Positions 1 through 6,480 of a stretch of 7,721 bases of DNA are shown here, piece by piece. Origin of the DNA: Candidatus Sumerlaeota bacterium. GTDB taxonomy: Bacteria > Sumerlaeota > Sumerlaeia > MWCT01 > JAGHBZ01. The DNA lies in the NCBI GenBank assembly GCA_021160705.1, contig JAGHBZ010000085.1:1-7721 (forward strand), in the 5' to 3' direction. The position numbers were made by a program, and so were the translations under genes. The notes below the pieces were generated by a model, which saw only the letters and a list, made by a program, of their open reading frames with translations, ran no database searches and was not told where the DNA came from. Numbering within the stretch: position 1 is the stretch's first letter; every line of letters begins with the position of its first letter.

Positions 1-294
1 CGCTCCTACTATGCTATGTTTTATGCAACAGAAGCTTTGCTTTTAACTAAAGGGTTAAAGTTCTCCTCTCATAGAAGCGTTATCTCTCTCTTTGGGGAGC
101 ATTTCATAAAAACGGGCATCTTTAAGCCTGAAATGGGTAAAATGTTAAGCGAGTCTTTTAAAAAGCGATTGGTTGGTGATTACAGTTTCACACCAAAGGT
201 GAGTGAACAAGAAGCAAAAGAGGTTTTGGGTTGGGCAAAGAAGTTTATCACTGAAATAAAGGGTTATCTTGCGAAGGAAGGGCACAAGGTATGA
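1..294 (+). CDS. HEPN-domain protein, 5' end cut off by window edge
   Basis: This is the C-terminal 97 residues of a HEPN-domain protein (PF05168-like). The reading frame is open from the first base, so the true start lies upstream. The visible part begins R-S-Y-Y-A-M-F-Y, the helix that carries the family's RX4-6H motif, followed by a Ser-His segment with the G-E-H-F core and an R-L-V-G-D-Y element near residue 52-57, all typical of the family. HEPN proteins are all-helical and are often the RNase toxin of HEPN-MNT toxin-antitoxin pairs. Here the expected motif His is Tyr (R-x6-Y), so RNase activity is doubtful; it could act as a binding subunit. The stop overlaps the next gene's start (ATGA), indicating one operon. 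A nucleotidyltransferase partner, if any, would be outside the window. The family call is good; the function is inferred. Confidence 0.8.
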   Translation, partial: RSYYAMFYATEALLLTKGLKFSSHRSVISLFGEHFIKTGIFKPEMGKMLSESFKKRLVGDYSFTPKVSEQEAKEVLGWAKKFITEIKGYLAKEGHKV

Positions 295-722
295 GACCAA
301 CTGAATTTTTACATCCTGAGCAAAGACTCGCAGGCAAGGCATATTTGGTTAATAAGCTTCGTAAATTTGTGATGACGTTAAGCACTCTCTGGCAGTATTT
401 CAATCATAAGAAAGAGAACAAAGAGGACTACACTTCTAAGTTTCTGCTCATTGCTGGTGAAAAGAATGTTATCTACGACAGGCTAAAAAGGGATTTTAAG
501 GATGAGAAAATATTCAAAGAATTACCTTTTATCCTTCCAGAATGGCGGGAAGAGTTTGACCTGAAAGTTATTCTTAAAGAAGAGCCGATTCATATAACTT
601 CAGAAGCAGTCTTGTTTTTGAGCAACATTCAGCAGTTAGAGAAGAGAGTTTTGTGTTATTACAATCGTTTAATAATGGCTTTGGGTATGCAAAATTCGGC
701 TGTACGGAATGTTCAGAGATGA
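291..722 (+). CDS. Hypothetical protein co-transcribed with HEPN gene
   Basis: The 143-residue product is not recognised. It starts at an ATG overlapping the stop of the HEPN gene by 4 bases, with a purine-rich AAGGAAGG about 9 bases upstream, so it is almost certainly translated and coupled to that gene. The protein is charged and Lys/Glu-rich (for example K40-K50), predicted mostly helical, with no signal peptide or membrane segment. A C-terminal helix spans roughly residues 104-131. It lacks the Gly-Ser and Asp-x-Asp signature of a minimal nucleotidyltransferase, so it does not look like the usual MNT partner of a HEPN protein. Its place next to the HEPN gene suggests a partner or antitoxin-like role, but that is inference from position only. 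Confidence 0.6.
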   Translation: MRPTEFLHPEQRLAGKAYLVNKLRKFVMTLSTLWQYFNHKKENKEDYTSKFLLIAGEKNVIYDRLKRDFKDEKIFKELPFILPEWREEFDLKVILKEEPIHITSEAVLFLSNIQQLEKRVLCYYNRLIMALGMQNSAVRNVQR

Positions 723-757
723 GCTGGTTGTCAAATGCAATATAGATAAGTGGGGAA

Positions 758-764
758 GGGAGGG
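758..764 (+). promoter_or_regulatory. Ribosome binding site setting start at 768
   Basis: A GGGAGGG run lies 3 bases before the ATG at 768. An in-frame GTG at 750 would add six residues (G-K-G-G-K after the start) but would place this site inside the coding region, so ATG 768 is preferred. Confidence 0.6.
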
Positions 765-767
765 AAG

Positions 768-1250
768 ATGTATTTTTTGTATGTGGTGACAGGATTAGCG
801 GTTCTGGTGTCATTTATAGTGGACTATCGGAAGACGTTCAGGGCGTTTGAGATAGCCGTCAAGAAGTTCGTAAAGATTTTGCCTGCCTTTTTGACAATGC
901 TTGTGCTTGTTTCAATTGTCCTTTTTCTTGTTCCGGACAGGGTGATTTCAGAGTATCTCGGAACCGGTAATAAATTCATTGCAGTACTTTTTGCTTCCTT
1001 TTTTGGTTCCATCACATTAATGCCGGGTTTTATTGCCTTTCCGTTATCTGGTATTCTGCTGAAAAAGGGAGTTCTTTATATGGTATTATCGGCTTTTACT
1101 ACGACTTTAATGATGGTAGGGATTCTGACTTATCCAATAGAGAAAGCGTATTTTGGGACAAGGGCAACAATAATAAGAAACATGCTCAGTCTGGCAATTG
1201 CACTTGTAGTGGCTTTAATGACCGGCATCTTCTTCAGGGAGATATTCTGA
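768..1250 (+). CDS. Half-permease A, DUF318/ArsP/YraQ-type
   Basis: The 160-residue integral membrane protein has hydrophobic segments at roughly residues 3-19, 38-56, 70-92, 102-122 and 136-156. Residues 80-101 hold the family-like motif G-S-I-T-L-M-P-G-F-I-A-F-P-L-S-G...L-K-K-G, which recurs in altered form in the next gene (GTT-GG-AFP-KG). Permeases of this family (PF03773; ArsP exports trivalent organoarsenicals, YraQ is of unknown substrate) are normally one polypeptide of about 300-350 residues with two such halves. Here the halves are separate genes, and this is the N-terminal one. Its stop overlaps the next start (TGATG), favouring equal, coupled production. The substrate cannot be told from sequence. 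No promoter is evident in the 45 bases upstream, so it may be read through from the HEPN operon. Confidence 0.75.
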   Translation: MYFLYVVTGLAVLVSFIVDYRKTFRAFEIAVKKFVKILPAFLTMLVLVSIVLFLVPDRVISEYLGTGNKFIAVLFASFFGSITLMPGFIAFPLSGILLKKGVLYMVLSAFTTTLMMVGILTYPIEKAYFGTRATIIRNMLSLAIALVVALMTGIFFREIF

Positions 1251-1774
1251 TGAGACGAACCGACATCCTTAAGACCGCAAGCATATCTGCATACGTTATC
1301 TTTATCCTCTTTTCTTTCGCGGTGGGATTTGCTCCGGGGAGAGAGATAGGCAGGATTTTCAAGACTTTTTCAGTGGATATGTTCAGGGTACTGCCGTGTG
1401 CTTTCATTTTAATCGGTCTGTTTGAGGTATGGGTAAAAAAGGAGACCGTGGAGAAGCATTTTGGTGAACGCTCTGGTCTGAGGGGATACCTCTGGGCAGT
1501 GCTACTTGCGGGCACGACGGTTGGGGGGTTATATGTAGCGTTTCCGGTTGCGTACTCTTTGTATAATAAGGGGGCAAAACTCAGTGTTATTTTCACCTAC
1601 GTGGGAGCATCGGCAATTTGCCGGGTACCAATGACGATATTTGAAGCGTCGTTTTTAGGTATGAAATTCAGTTTGATACGGCTTTTTGTATCCATCCCCC
1701 TGGTTATTCTGAGTTCTATATGGCTGGGCAATTATCTTGAGAAGAGAGGATACAGGATATTGCCGGGGAAATAG
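1250..1774 (+). CDS. Half-permease B, DUF318/ArsP/YraQ-type
   Basis: The 174-residue membrane protein is the second half of the split permease. Hydrophobic segments lie near residues 11-28, 46-62, 80-104, 112-130 and 143-160. The repeated motif is at residues 88-109: G-T-T-V-G-G-L-Y-V-A-F-P, ending in N-K-G-A, matching the G-x-A-F-P...K-K-G motif of half A. After it comes a V-G-A-S-A-I-C-R-V-P-M-T stretch, with a Cys (C124) inside the membrane region. The start is set by AGGGAG at 1236-1241, 8 bases before the ATG, inside the end of half A. It converges with the metal-importer operon, with only 35 bases between stops and no clear terminator hairpin. It presumably pairs with half A in the inner membrane; the substrate is unknown. 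Confidence 0.75.
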   Translation: MRRTDILKTASISAYVIFILFSFAVGFAPGREIGRIFKTFSVDMFRVLPCAFILIGLFEVWVKKETVEKHFGERSGLRGYLWAVLLAGTTVGGLYVAFPVAYSLYNKGAKLSVIFTYVGASAICRVPMTIFEASFLGMKFSLIRLFVSIPLVILSSIWLGNYLEKRGYRILPGK

Positions 1775-1809
1775 CACGTAAAATGTGAATATACTTTTTG
1801 TACTCAATC

Positions 1810-2646
1810 CTAATCAGCGGATTTAAGTGTTTCTGGAATCCTTTTTCTCCTGAGCGACCTGAGGAGGGTTGAAAGGAAAAAACAGGTCCCTGCTACCATA
1901 ATGATGGTTGCCCCGGAGGTAATATTAAATGTGTATGAGAGCCAGAGCCCGATGATTGTGAACACCATATTGAGCAGAGTTGAGATGAGCATCATCCCCT
2001 GAAGCGAGCGAGAGAATTGTTCGGCTATATAAGGCGGAATAGAGAGCAGAGCAATGACCAGAATTAGTCCAATCACACGAATGATAACCACCACCGAACA
2101 AGCGACCAGTGCAAGCAAGACGAAATATAGCGTTTTCACCGGCACACCCATAAGACCTGCGTATTCATCGTCGTAAGACATTGCGAGAAAATCTTTATAA
2201 AAGAACGTGACAATCACCAGGATAGCAACATCCAGAGGAATCATCAACCACAGGTCAGAGCGAGGGACAGTGAGTATGCTCCCAAAGAGGTAGCTCATCA
2301 GGTCAACGTTGTAGCCGGGGGTCAGGTCAATAAGAATAACCCCAAACCCCATTCCCATTGCCCATAGTGCACCGATAACCGTATCAGCACGTTGTTTATT
2401 TTTGAGTGAGATAAAAGCGATAATGAAAGCGACTGCCAGAGCGAACCCTACCGCACCGAGTAGAGGCGAGAACCCAATAAAAAAAGCAAGCCCAATACCG
2501 CCGTATGCGGCGTGGGCAATACCACCCGAGATGAACACAATTCTGTTCACAACTATCAGGGTGCCAATGATTCCGCACGCAACACTCGCAAGCAGTCCAG
2601 CAAACAATGCGTTTTGCATAAATTCATAATGAAGAGCGTCAAACAT
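1810..2646 (-). CDS. znuB: Metal (zinc-type) ABC transporter membrane permease
   Basis: This 278-residue protein belongs to the ABC-3 family (PF00950; ZnuB, MntB, TroC), the membrane channel of a high-affinity Zn/Mn importer. It is highly hydrophobic with about eight membrane segments. Family hallmarks include I-S-G-G-I-A-H-A-A-Y-G-G at residues 39-50 (the membrane motif with a conserved His), D-L-M-S-Y-L-F-G-S near 115-123, a cytoplasmic coupling stretch D-D-E-Y-A-G-L-M-G-V at 159-168, V-I-G-L-I-L-V...L-L-S-I-P at 191-204, and N-I-T-S-G-A near 241-246. The C-terminus is basic (R-S-L-R-R-K-R), consistent with a cytoplasmic end. The start lies 2 bases after the ATPase gene's stop, so the genes are one transcription unit. 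The length is normal for the family. Zn versus Mn cannot be decided from this subunit alone. Confidence 0.92.
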   Translation of the reverse strand: MFDALHYEFMQNALFAGLLASVACGIIGTLIVVNRIVFISGGIAHAAYGGIGLAFFIGFSPLLGAVGFALAVAFIIAFISLKNKQRADTVIGALWAMGMGFGVILIDLTPGYNVDLMSYLFGSILTVPRSDLWLMIPLDVAILVIVTFFYKDFLAMSYDDEYAGLMGVPVKTLYFVLLALVACSVVVIIRVIGLILVIALLSIPPYIAEQFSRSLQGMMLISTLLNMVFTIIGLWLSYTFNITSGATIIMVAGTCFFLSTLLRSLRRKRIPETLKSAD

Positions 2647-2648
2647 AG

Positions 2649-3428
2649 TTACCTGTTCCTGTCCTTATCCTTATCTATGTGCGAGTGGAGGACTCGATGC
2701 GGCACTCCGTGAGCTATCAACTCTATGGGGCAGTGATAGACCTTCTCCAGTGTCTCCTGAGTAATTTCCGCTGAATCGTGGAAATAGACCGTTTGCGCAA
2801 CGCACGCCACCGACTTTACATAGCTTGATAATACCGAAATATCATGACTTACCACCACAATGGTCACGGTTTTGTTCAGTTCTTTAAGTAGCTCATAGAG
2901 TTCAGTCTGCCATTGCGAGTCAACGCTTGAGGTAGGCTCATCCATAAAGAGGAACTCAGGGTTAGCGACAAGCGCACGTGCAATAAATACGCGTTGTCGT
3001 TCCCCGCCGGAGAGTGTGCCAATGAGGTGATTGCGATAGTTTAGCATACCCACGCGGTCAAGAGCCTGTTCAGCCAGAAGTCGGTCTTTCTTAGAGTAGC
3101 GCCAGCGCCGTCCAATATGTCCTAACCTGCCCATCAGGGTAACATCCATCACCGAGATGGGGAAATCCTTGTTTATCATAGTATCCTGAGGAACATAGCC
3201 AAGTCGGTCAGCCACCTCACTGGGTTTTTTGCCAAGGATGCGGATGTAGCCGCGGTCAGGTTTAAGAATGCCTAACATAAGTTTGAGCAGAGTGGTCTTG
3301 CCGCCGCCATTAGGACCAAGCAATGCAAGAAAATCCCCTTTCTTTATGGCGAGGTTTACGTCCTTCAATACCAGATGGTCGTCATACGAAAACCAGACAT
3401 CTTTGACTTCTATTACAACAGGTTGCAT
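2649..3428 (-). CDS. znuC: Metal (zinc-type) ABC transporter ATPase
   Basis: The 259-residue ATP-binding subunit has every ABC motif intact: Walker A G-P-N-G-G-G-K-T-T at 38-46, Q-loop Gln81 in Y-V-P-Q, signature L-S-G-G-E-R-Q-R at 139-146, Walker B ending D163-E164, D-loop S-S-V-D at 167-170 and H-loop His195 in S-H-D. The overall pattern fits the ZnuC/MntA/TroB subgroup of metal importers. The frame runs open 29 codons further upstream, but that would overlap the binding-protein gene. The ATG at 3428 has a good AGGAG site and gives the canonical N-terminus, so it is chosen. It lies 10 bases after the binding-protein stop and 2 bases before the permease start. The C-terminus ends in a charged His/Lys/Asp-rich tail (H-S-H-I-D-K-D-K-D) that might bind metal; that is speculation. 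Confidence 0.93.
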   Translation of the reverse strand: MQPVVIEVKDVWFSYDDHLVLKDVNLAIKKGDFLALLGPNGGGKTTLLKLMLGILKPDRGYIRILGKKPSEVADRLGYVPQDTMINKDFPISVMDVTLMGRLGHIGRRWRYSKKDRLLAEQALDRVGMLNYRNHLIGTLSGGERQRVFIARALVANPEFLFMDEPTSSVDSQWQTELYELLKELNKTVTIVVVSHDISVLSSYVKSVACVAQTVYFHDSAEITQETLEKVYHCPIELIAHGVPHRVLHSHIDKDKDRNR

Positions 3429-3432
3429 AACT

Positions 3433-3437
3433 CTCCT
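3433..3437 (-). promoter_or_regulatory. Ribosome binding site setting ATPase start at 3428
   Basis: AGGAG on the minus strand lies 4 bases before the ATG at 3428, in the junction after the binding-protein stop (TGA, 3439-3441). It supports ATG 3428 over the longer in-frame start at 3515. Confidence 0.65.
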
Positions 3438-3438
3438 C

Positions 3439-4353
3439 TCACTTAACGGCAGATTTAATTTTGTTTGCGATGTTAAGCAAATTCTTAGCCCAGTCAAGAG
3501 CCAGAGGGTCAGCAATCACCACGGTGCCGTGAATTGCCCTGGCTATAGTCTCTGCGCTTCTTGTGGAGACCTGTGGCTGAACAAAGATGACACGGATGCC
3601 ACGACTCCTGGCAAGCTCAATCAATCGCCTGAGGTCTTTGGGACCCGGTTCTTTCCCTTCAATTTCAACCGGGATTTGTTCAAGTCCATACTCTCTGGCA
3701 AAATATCCCCAGGCTGGATGAAAAACAAGAAAATTAATTTTCTGTCTCTTATTTGCAAATATGGTTCGGATTTTTCTGTCAAGTTCGTCCAGTTCAGCTA
3801 TAAACTTTTTATAGTTGGCTTTATATGTATCCTTATGAGCAGGGTCAACCTTTATCAGGGCATCGGCAATATGGCGTGCCTGAATCTTGACCAGGGGCGG
3901 GGAGAGCCAGATATGTGGGTCTGGTATCCCTGAACGATGAGCGTGTTCGCGCTGCTCTTCCCGATTCTGAGTATCTTTTGTTTTATGGGTATATGGAGAT
4001 TGCATAGGAATTTTCTTAATTCCGTCTTCCGTGTGCACTATCAACATTTCAGGATTTGCGGCGGATATTTTAGATAACCAGACTCTCTCAAAAGGAACAC
4101 CAATAGCAAAAAAGACTTTTGACCTGCTCAATGCGACCATCTGCTGGGGTTTTGGTTCATAGGTCCCCGGAAAAGCACCCGGGGGAACCATAACCATAAT
4201 ATTAACGTGTTGCCCACCTATTTTCTGGACAAAATACTTCTGAGGCACAATACTGACAGTTACCTGAATTGGCTGTTCAGAGTACGCAGGGTGCACGAAC
4301 ATTAAGAAAGAAAAATATAAAACGATGCACTGGAGAATTTTGCTCTGTTTCAT
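3439..4353 (-). CDS. znuA: Periplasmic metal-binding protein of the ABC importer (ZnuA/ZntC-like)
   Basis: This 304-residue solute-binding protein of the ZnuA/TroA family (PF01297), closest by eye to the ZntC-type subgroup, captures Zn(II) or Mn(II) for the importer. Residues 1-25 form a signal peptide with cleavage expected after A-Y-S25. There is no lipobox Cys, so the mature protein is probably periplasmic. Metal ligands seen are His147 (D-P-H-I-W), His212 (F-H-P-A-W-G-Y) and Asp282 (A-D-P-L-A-L-D-W). The first ligand, usually His in P-G-A-x-P-H-T-Y-E-P, is Gly63 here (P-G-A-F-P-G-T-Y-E-P). His at position 212 rather than Glu favours zinc. A loop at about 107-141 carries several His residues (H107, H123, H137, H139), as in zinc-type proteins. 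The ATG is preceded by a weak AGGCAGG. It is first in the operon, followed by the ATPase and permease genes. Confidence 0.92.
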   Translation of the reverse strand: MKQSKILQCIVLYFSFLMFVHPAYSEQPIQVTVSIVPQKYFVQKIGGQHVNIMVMVPPGAFPGTYEPKPQQMVALSRSKVFFAIGVPFERVWLSKISAANPEMLIVHTEDGIKKIPMQSPYTHKTKDTQNREEQREHAHRSGIPDPHIWLSPPLVKIQARHIADALIKVDPAHKDTYKANYKKFIAELDELDRKIRTIFANKRQKINFLVFHPAWGYFAREYGLEQIPVEIEGKEPGPKDLRRLIELARSRGIRVIFVQPQVSTRSAETIARAIHGTVVIADPLALDWAKNLLNIANKIKSAVK

Positions 4354-4382
4354 CCTGCCTGTTTATCAATCTTTAAACATTC

Positions 4383-4403
4383 TGTTAATTATAGAAATTA
4401 TCA
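4383..4403. promoter_or_regulatory. Candidate metal-repressor operator (inverted repeat)
   Basis: Two 8-base arms, TGTTAATT and AATTATCA, face each other across 5 bases, with one mismatch per arm. The repeat covers the -10 box of the importer promoter. Position and AT-rich arms are like Zur/Fur-family operators, but the sequence fits no single consensus exactly; the regulator is unknown. Confidence 0.4.
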
Positions 4404-4424
4404 TACGTGCCCGAACCGTTGCAA
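4397..4424 (-). promoter_or_regulatory. Probable sigma70 promoter of the importer operon
   Basis: On the minus strand TTGCAA (4419-4424) and GATAAT (4397-4402) are separated by 16 bases. Transcription would start near 4390, leaving a leader of about 37 bases before the binding-protein ATG at 4353. A plausible operator overlaps the -10 box. Confidence 0.5.
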
Positions 4425-4555
4425 CTCTTTTCTATTTTGTATGTGAAGTATCAGAGATAACACCAGTTTGGAAGAGGCAAAGATAAATAATGGAAATTGT
4501 GCCAGTGATGTATTAATGAGCGTTGAAGAAAAATTTCGGTCTTCTGTTTGCTAAT

Positions 4556-4587
4556 TTGACAGAGCAAGTTTATTCTAAGTGTATACT
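4556..4587 (+). promoter_or_regulatory. Weak candidate promoter for the glycosyltransferase-like gene
   Basis: TTGACA at 4556-4561 and TATACT at 4582-4587 are good boxes, but the 20-base spacer is long. A second TTGACA at 4591-4596 has no good -10 at normal spacing. One of these probably drives the gene at 4650; which one is unclear. Confidence 0.25.
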
Positions 4588-4649
4588 TTATTGACATTAA
4601 TCCTCAGTAAGCATAACGGTATATATTTAGAAGCAGGTAGGAGAAAGAA

Positions 4650-5780
4650 ATGCCAATGCGGACAAAAGACTCAAGTGTGCGTGGGATTGCTTTTTTTATC
4701 TCGCCGCATGGGTATGGACATTCAGCCAGGGCATCGGCAGTGATGGAGGCACTCCATTCTATCAGTCCCTCAATTCGTGTAGAAATTTTTACCACGGTAC
4801 CTGAGTGGTTTTTTCAGGAATCCCTGAGTCGGGATTTTGGATACCATTCGTTGCTAACGGATATAGGTCTTGTCCAGACGACACCATTGGTAGAAGACCT
4901 CCCAGCGACAGTGGAACGTTTGAATGAATTCCTGCCGTTTCAGTCATCAGAGCTCAGGCGTATTGCCAGAACCATAAATGAACTAGGGTGCAAACTAATC
5001 GTGTGCGATATTTCACCGCTGGGGATTGCAGTGGCAAAAGAAGCAGGCATTCCATCGGTACTTGTTGAAAATTTTACCTGGGACTGGATATATCAGGGAT
5101 ACGCACAGGAAGAACCCCGACTGCGTGAATTTATCCCGTATCTAAAAGAGCAATTTGACCGAGCGGACTACCGTATCCAGACAGAGCCTGTTTGCCAGCC
5201 CCGGGCTGGCAATCTCACTACACCACCAGTGAGTCGCAAACCAAGAAGTGCGCTTGCTGATGTGCGAAAAAAACTAAAGATTCCAGCCTCTGCAAAGATG
5301 GTATTGATTAACCTGGGCGGGCTCGCTCTGCAATGGGAGTTTCTGACGGAACTGAAATCTCAGCGCGATGATATTTATTTTGTGCTCTCTGGCTACGCAC
5401 CAATGAAACAAACCTTACGTGAGGATAATGTAATTCTCTTACCCCCTCATTCAGATTTTTACCATCCAGACCTTGTTCAGGCATCTGATGCTGTCATCGC
5501 TAAACTCGGTTATAGCACACTTGCGGAGGTTTATACAGCGGGAGTTCCTTATGGCTACATCAAACGAGAAAAGTTCCCTGAAACCGAAGTTTTAACTAAC
5601 TTTATTACCGCACAAATGAAAGGTATCGCCATTGAGAAAGAGGGGCTTCAGGACGGCAGATGGTTAAGTCAACTCCGTGACCTCCTATCACTGCCCCGAG
5701 TCCCGCGCGAGGTGTCCACCAGTGGCGCAGAACAGGTCGCTCGGTTCATCTGGTCTTTGCTGGAGAACCAAAATCATTAG
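4650..5780 (+). CDS. GT-B-fold glycosyltransferase-like protein, similar to L-arabinokinase N-terminal domain
   Basis: The 376-residue cytoplasmic protein resembles MurG/GT28-like GT-B enzymes, most closely the N-terminal domain of plant L-arabinokinase. Visible elements are H-G-Y-G-H (residues 20-24, the N-terminal glycine loop), C-D-I-S-P (119-123), E-N-F-T-W-D-W-I-Y (140-148), the C-terminal-domain opening L-I-N-L-G-G (219-224), H-P-D-L-V-Q-A-S-D (272-280), K-L-G-Y-S-T-L-A-E (285-293) and R-E-K-F-P-E (306-311). These follow the plant protein's order, but no kinase domain is attached. The ATG has a strong TAGGAG at 4638-4643, 6 bases upstream. There is no signal peptide or membrane segment. 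Donor and acceptor sugars are unknown, and a sugar-kinase partner is not in the window. It stands alone, divergent from the metal-importer operon. The fold is confident; the enzymatic role is not. Confidence 0.75.
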   Translation: MPMRTKDSSVRGIAFFISPHGYGHSARASAVMEALHSISPSIRVEIFTTVPEWFFQESLSRDFGYHSLLTDIGLVQTTPLVEDLPATVERLNEFLPFQSSELRRIARTINELGCKLIVCDISPLGIAVAKEAGIPSVLVENFTWDWIYQGYAQEEPRLREFIPYLKEQFDRADYRIQTEPVCQPRAGNLTTPPVSRKPRSALADVRKKLKIPASAKMVLINLGGLALQWEFLTELKSQRDDIYFVLSGYAPMKQTLREDNVILLPPHSDFYHPDLVQASDAVIAKLGYSTLAEVYTAGVPYGYIKREKFPETEVLTNFITAQMKGIAIEKEGLQDGRWLSQLRDLLSLPRVPREVSTSGAEQVARFIWSLLENQNH

Positions 5781-5832
5781 GTAATTTTATGGAATTCGGT
5801 ATTAAGGGAAGACACCATCTTTTCAGAAACCC

Positions 5833-5850
5833 CTCAATTTATCAATTGAG
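5833..5850. other. Perfect 7-bp inverted repeat in intergenic region
   Basis: CTCAATT and AATTGAG flank a 4-base loop, 52 bases after the glycosyltransferase-like gene's stop. No T-run follows on either strand, so it is not a convincing terminator, although it is the only hairpin close to that gene's end. The rest of 5781-6017 holds no clear gene or RNA. Confidence 0.4.
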
Positions 5851-6017
5851 AGATATAAAGATGAGTAAGAAACCCTCTAATTGTTTTAACGGTTTTCAAG
5901 AACAGGAATTGGAACCTACTCCACGAGCAACGTTTCACTCCAGGTTTTTGCAGTGGTAAGCCGTTATGTTTTGGTTAAGAGAATAAACAAAAACAACTTC
6001 AGTGATTCTGAGGTCTG

Positions 6018-6040
6018 CCACCTAAAGTTTTGGTAGGTGG
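6018..6040. other. Hairpin spanning the stop of the DUF2784 gene
   Basis: CCACCTA (6018-6024) pairs with TAGGTGG (6034-6040) over a 9-base loop, overlapping the last codons and TAG stop of the minus-strand gene. It may mark the transcript end, but no U-tract follows on the minus strand. Confidence 0.3.
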
Positions 6041-6432
6041 GGTTTGATAAGAATGAATGTTGCAATAATGGCAAGAAAAAAGAGCACATATATCACACTA
6101 AAAACTTCAAGACTAATATCGTAATACAAAACCTTATGTATCCAGTGCTGGATAAACGTACTTTCGTATCTACCCGCCTGACCACCCATAATGCGCAATT
6201 GGTCTTCCCATACTGTAAGCGGACAAATGACCCCTCCGAGTGCCTGTAGCGTCACTATCCCCATCGCAATCAGATGCGATATGCGAAAATAAAAATTGCG
6301 AATAAATGACCACCTTAAAAAATGACCCACCCAGATTATGATAAATCCAAACACCACAAACGATACGAATATGAAATGCGCCAGTACCAGCAGGTCAGCA
6401 AGGAGTGTATAGATATGTTTACCAGTAAACAT
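6022..6432 (-). CDS. DUF2784 family membrane protein
   Basis: The 136-residue product matches the DUF2784 pattern: Y-T-L-L-A-D-L-L-V-L-A-H-F near the N-terminus (residues 8-20), G-V-I-C-P-L-T-V-W-E (67-76), then a Gly/Tyr stretch and F-I-Q-H-W (93-97). Three or four membrane segments are visible, near residues 10-35, 52-70 and 108-130, and the length is normal for the family. The family's function is unknown. The ATG lacks a Shine-Dalgarno site. Instead a TAATAT box (6441-6446) sits 8 bases upstream, so the mRNA may be leaderless. It is divergent from the kinase-like gene and alone on its strand here. The family call rests on motif memory but is fairly firm. Confidence 0.82.
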   Translation of the reverse strand: MFTGKHIYTLLADLLVLAHFIFVSFVVFGFIIIWVGHFLRWSFIRNFYFRISHLIAMGIVTLQALGGVICPLTVWEDQLRIMGGQAGRYESTFIQHWIHKVLYYDISLEVFSVIYVLFFLAIIATFILIKPHLPKL

Positions 6433-6480
6433 AAGTCAAAATATTACACCATAACTCTCGCAAAGAACACAAGAAAAGAT

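Noticed and set aside
1775..1809. Possible bidirectional terminator between convergent genes
   Set aside because: Only a 3-bp CAC/GTG pairing and a short T-run are present; no credible stem was found in these 35 bases.
3268..3933. Plus-strand open frame across the ATPase and binding-protein genes
   Set aside because: It runs opposite two genes with complete, conserved motifs and has no family resemblance; it is a shadow frame.
5825..5882. Two similar strings that could suggest CRISPR-like repeats
   Set aside because: Only two imperfect copies of about 15 bases exist, differing in sequence and with no further units, so this is not an array.
5861..5959. 32-codon open frame starting M-S-K-K
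   Set aside because: There is no clear ribosome binding site, no recognised motif and no conservation evidence, so it is not annotated as a gene.
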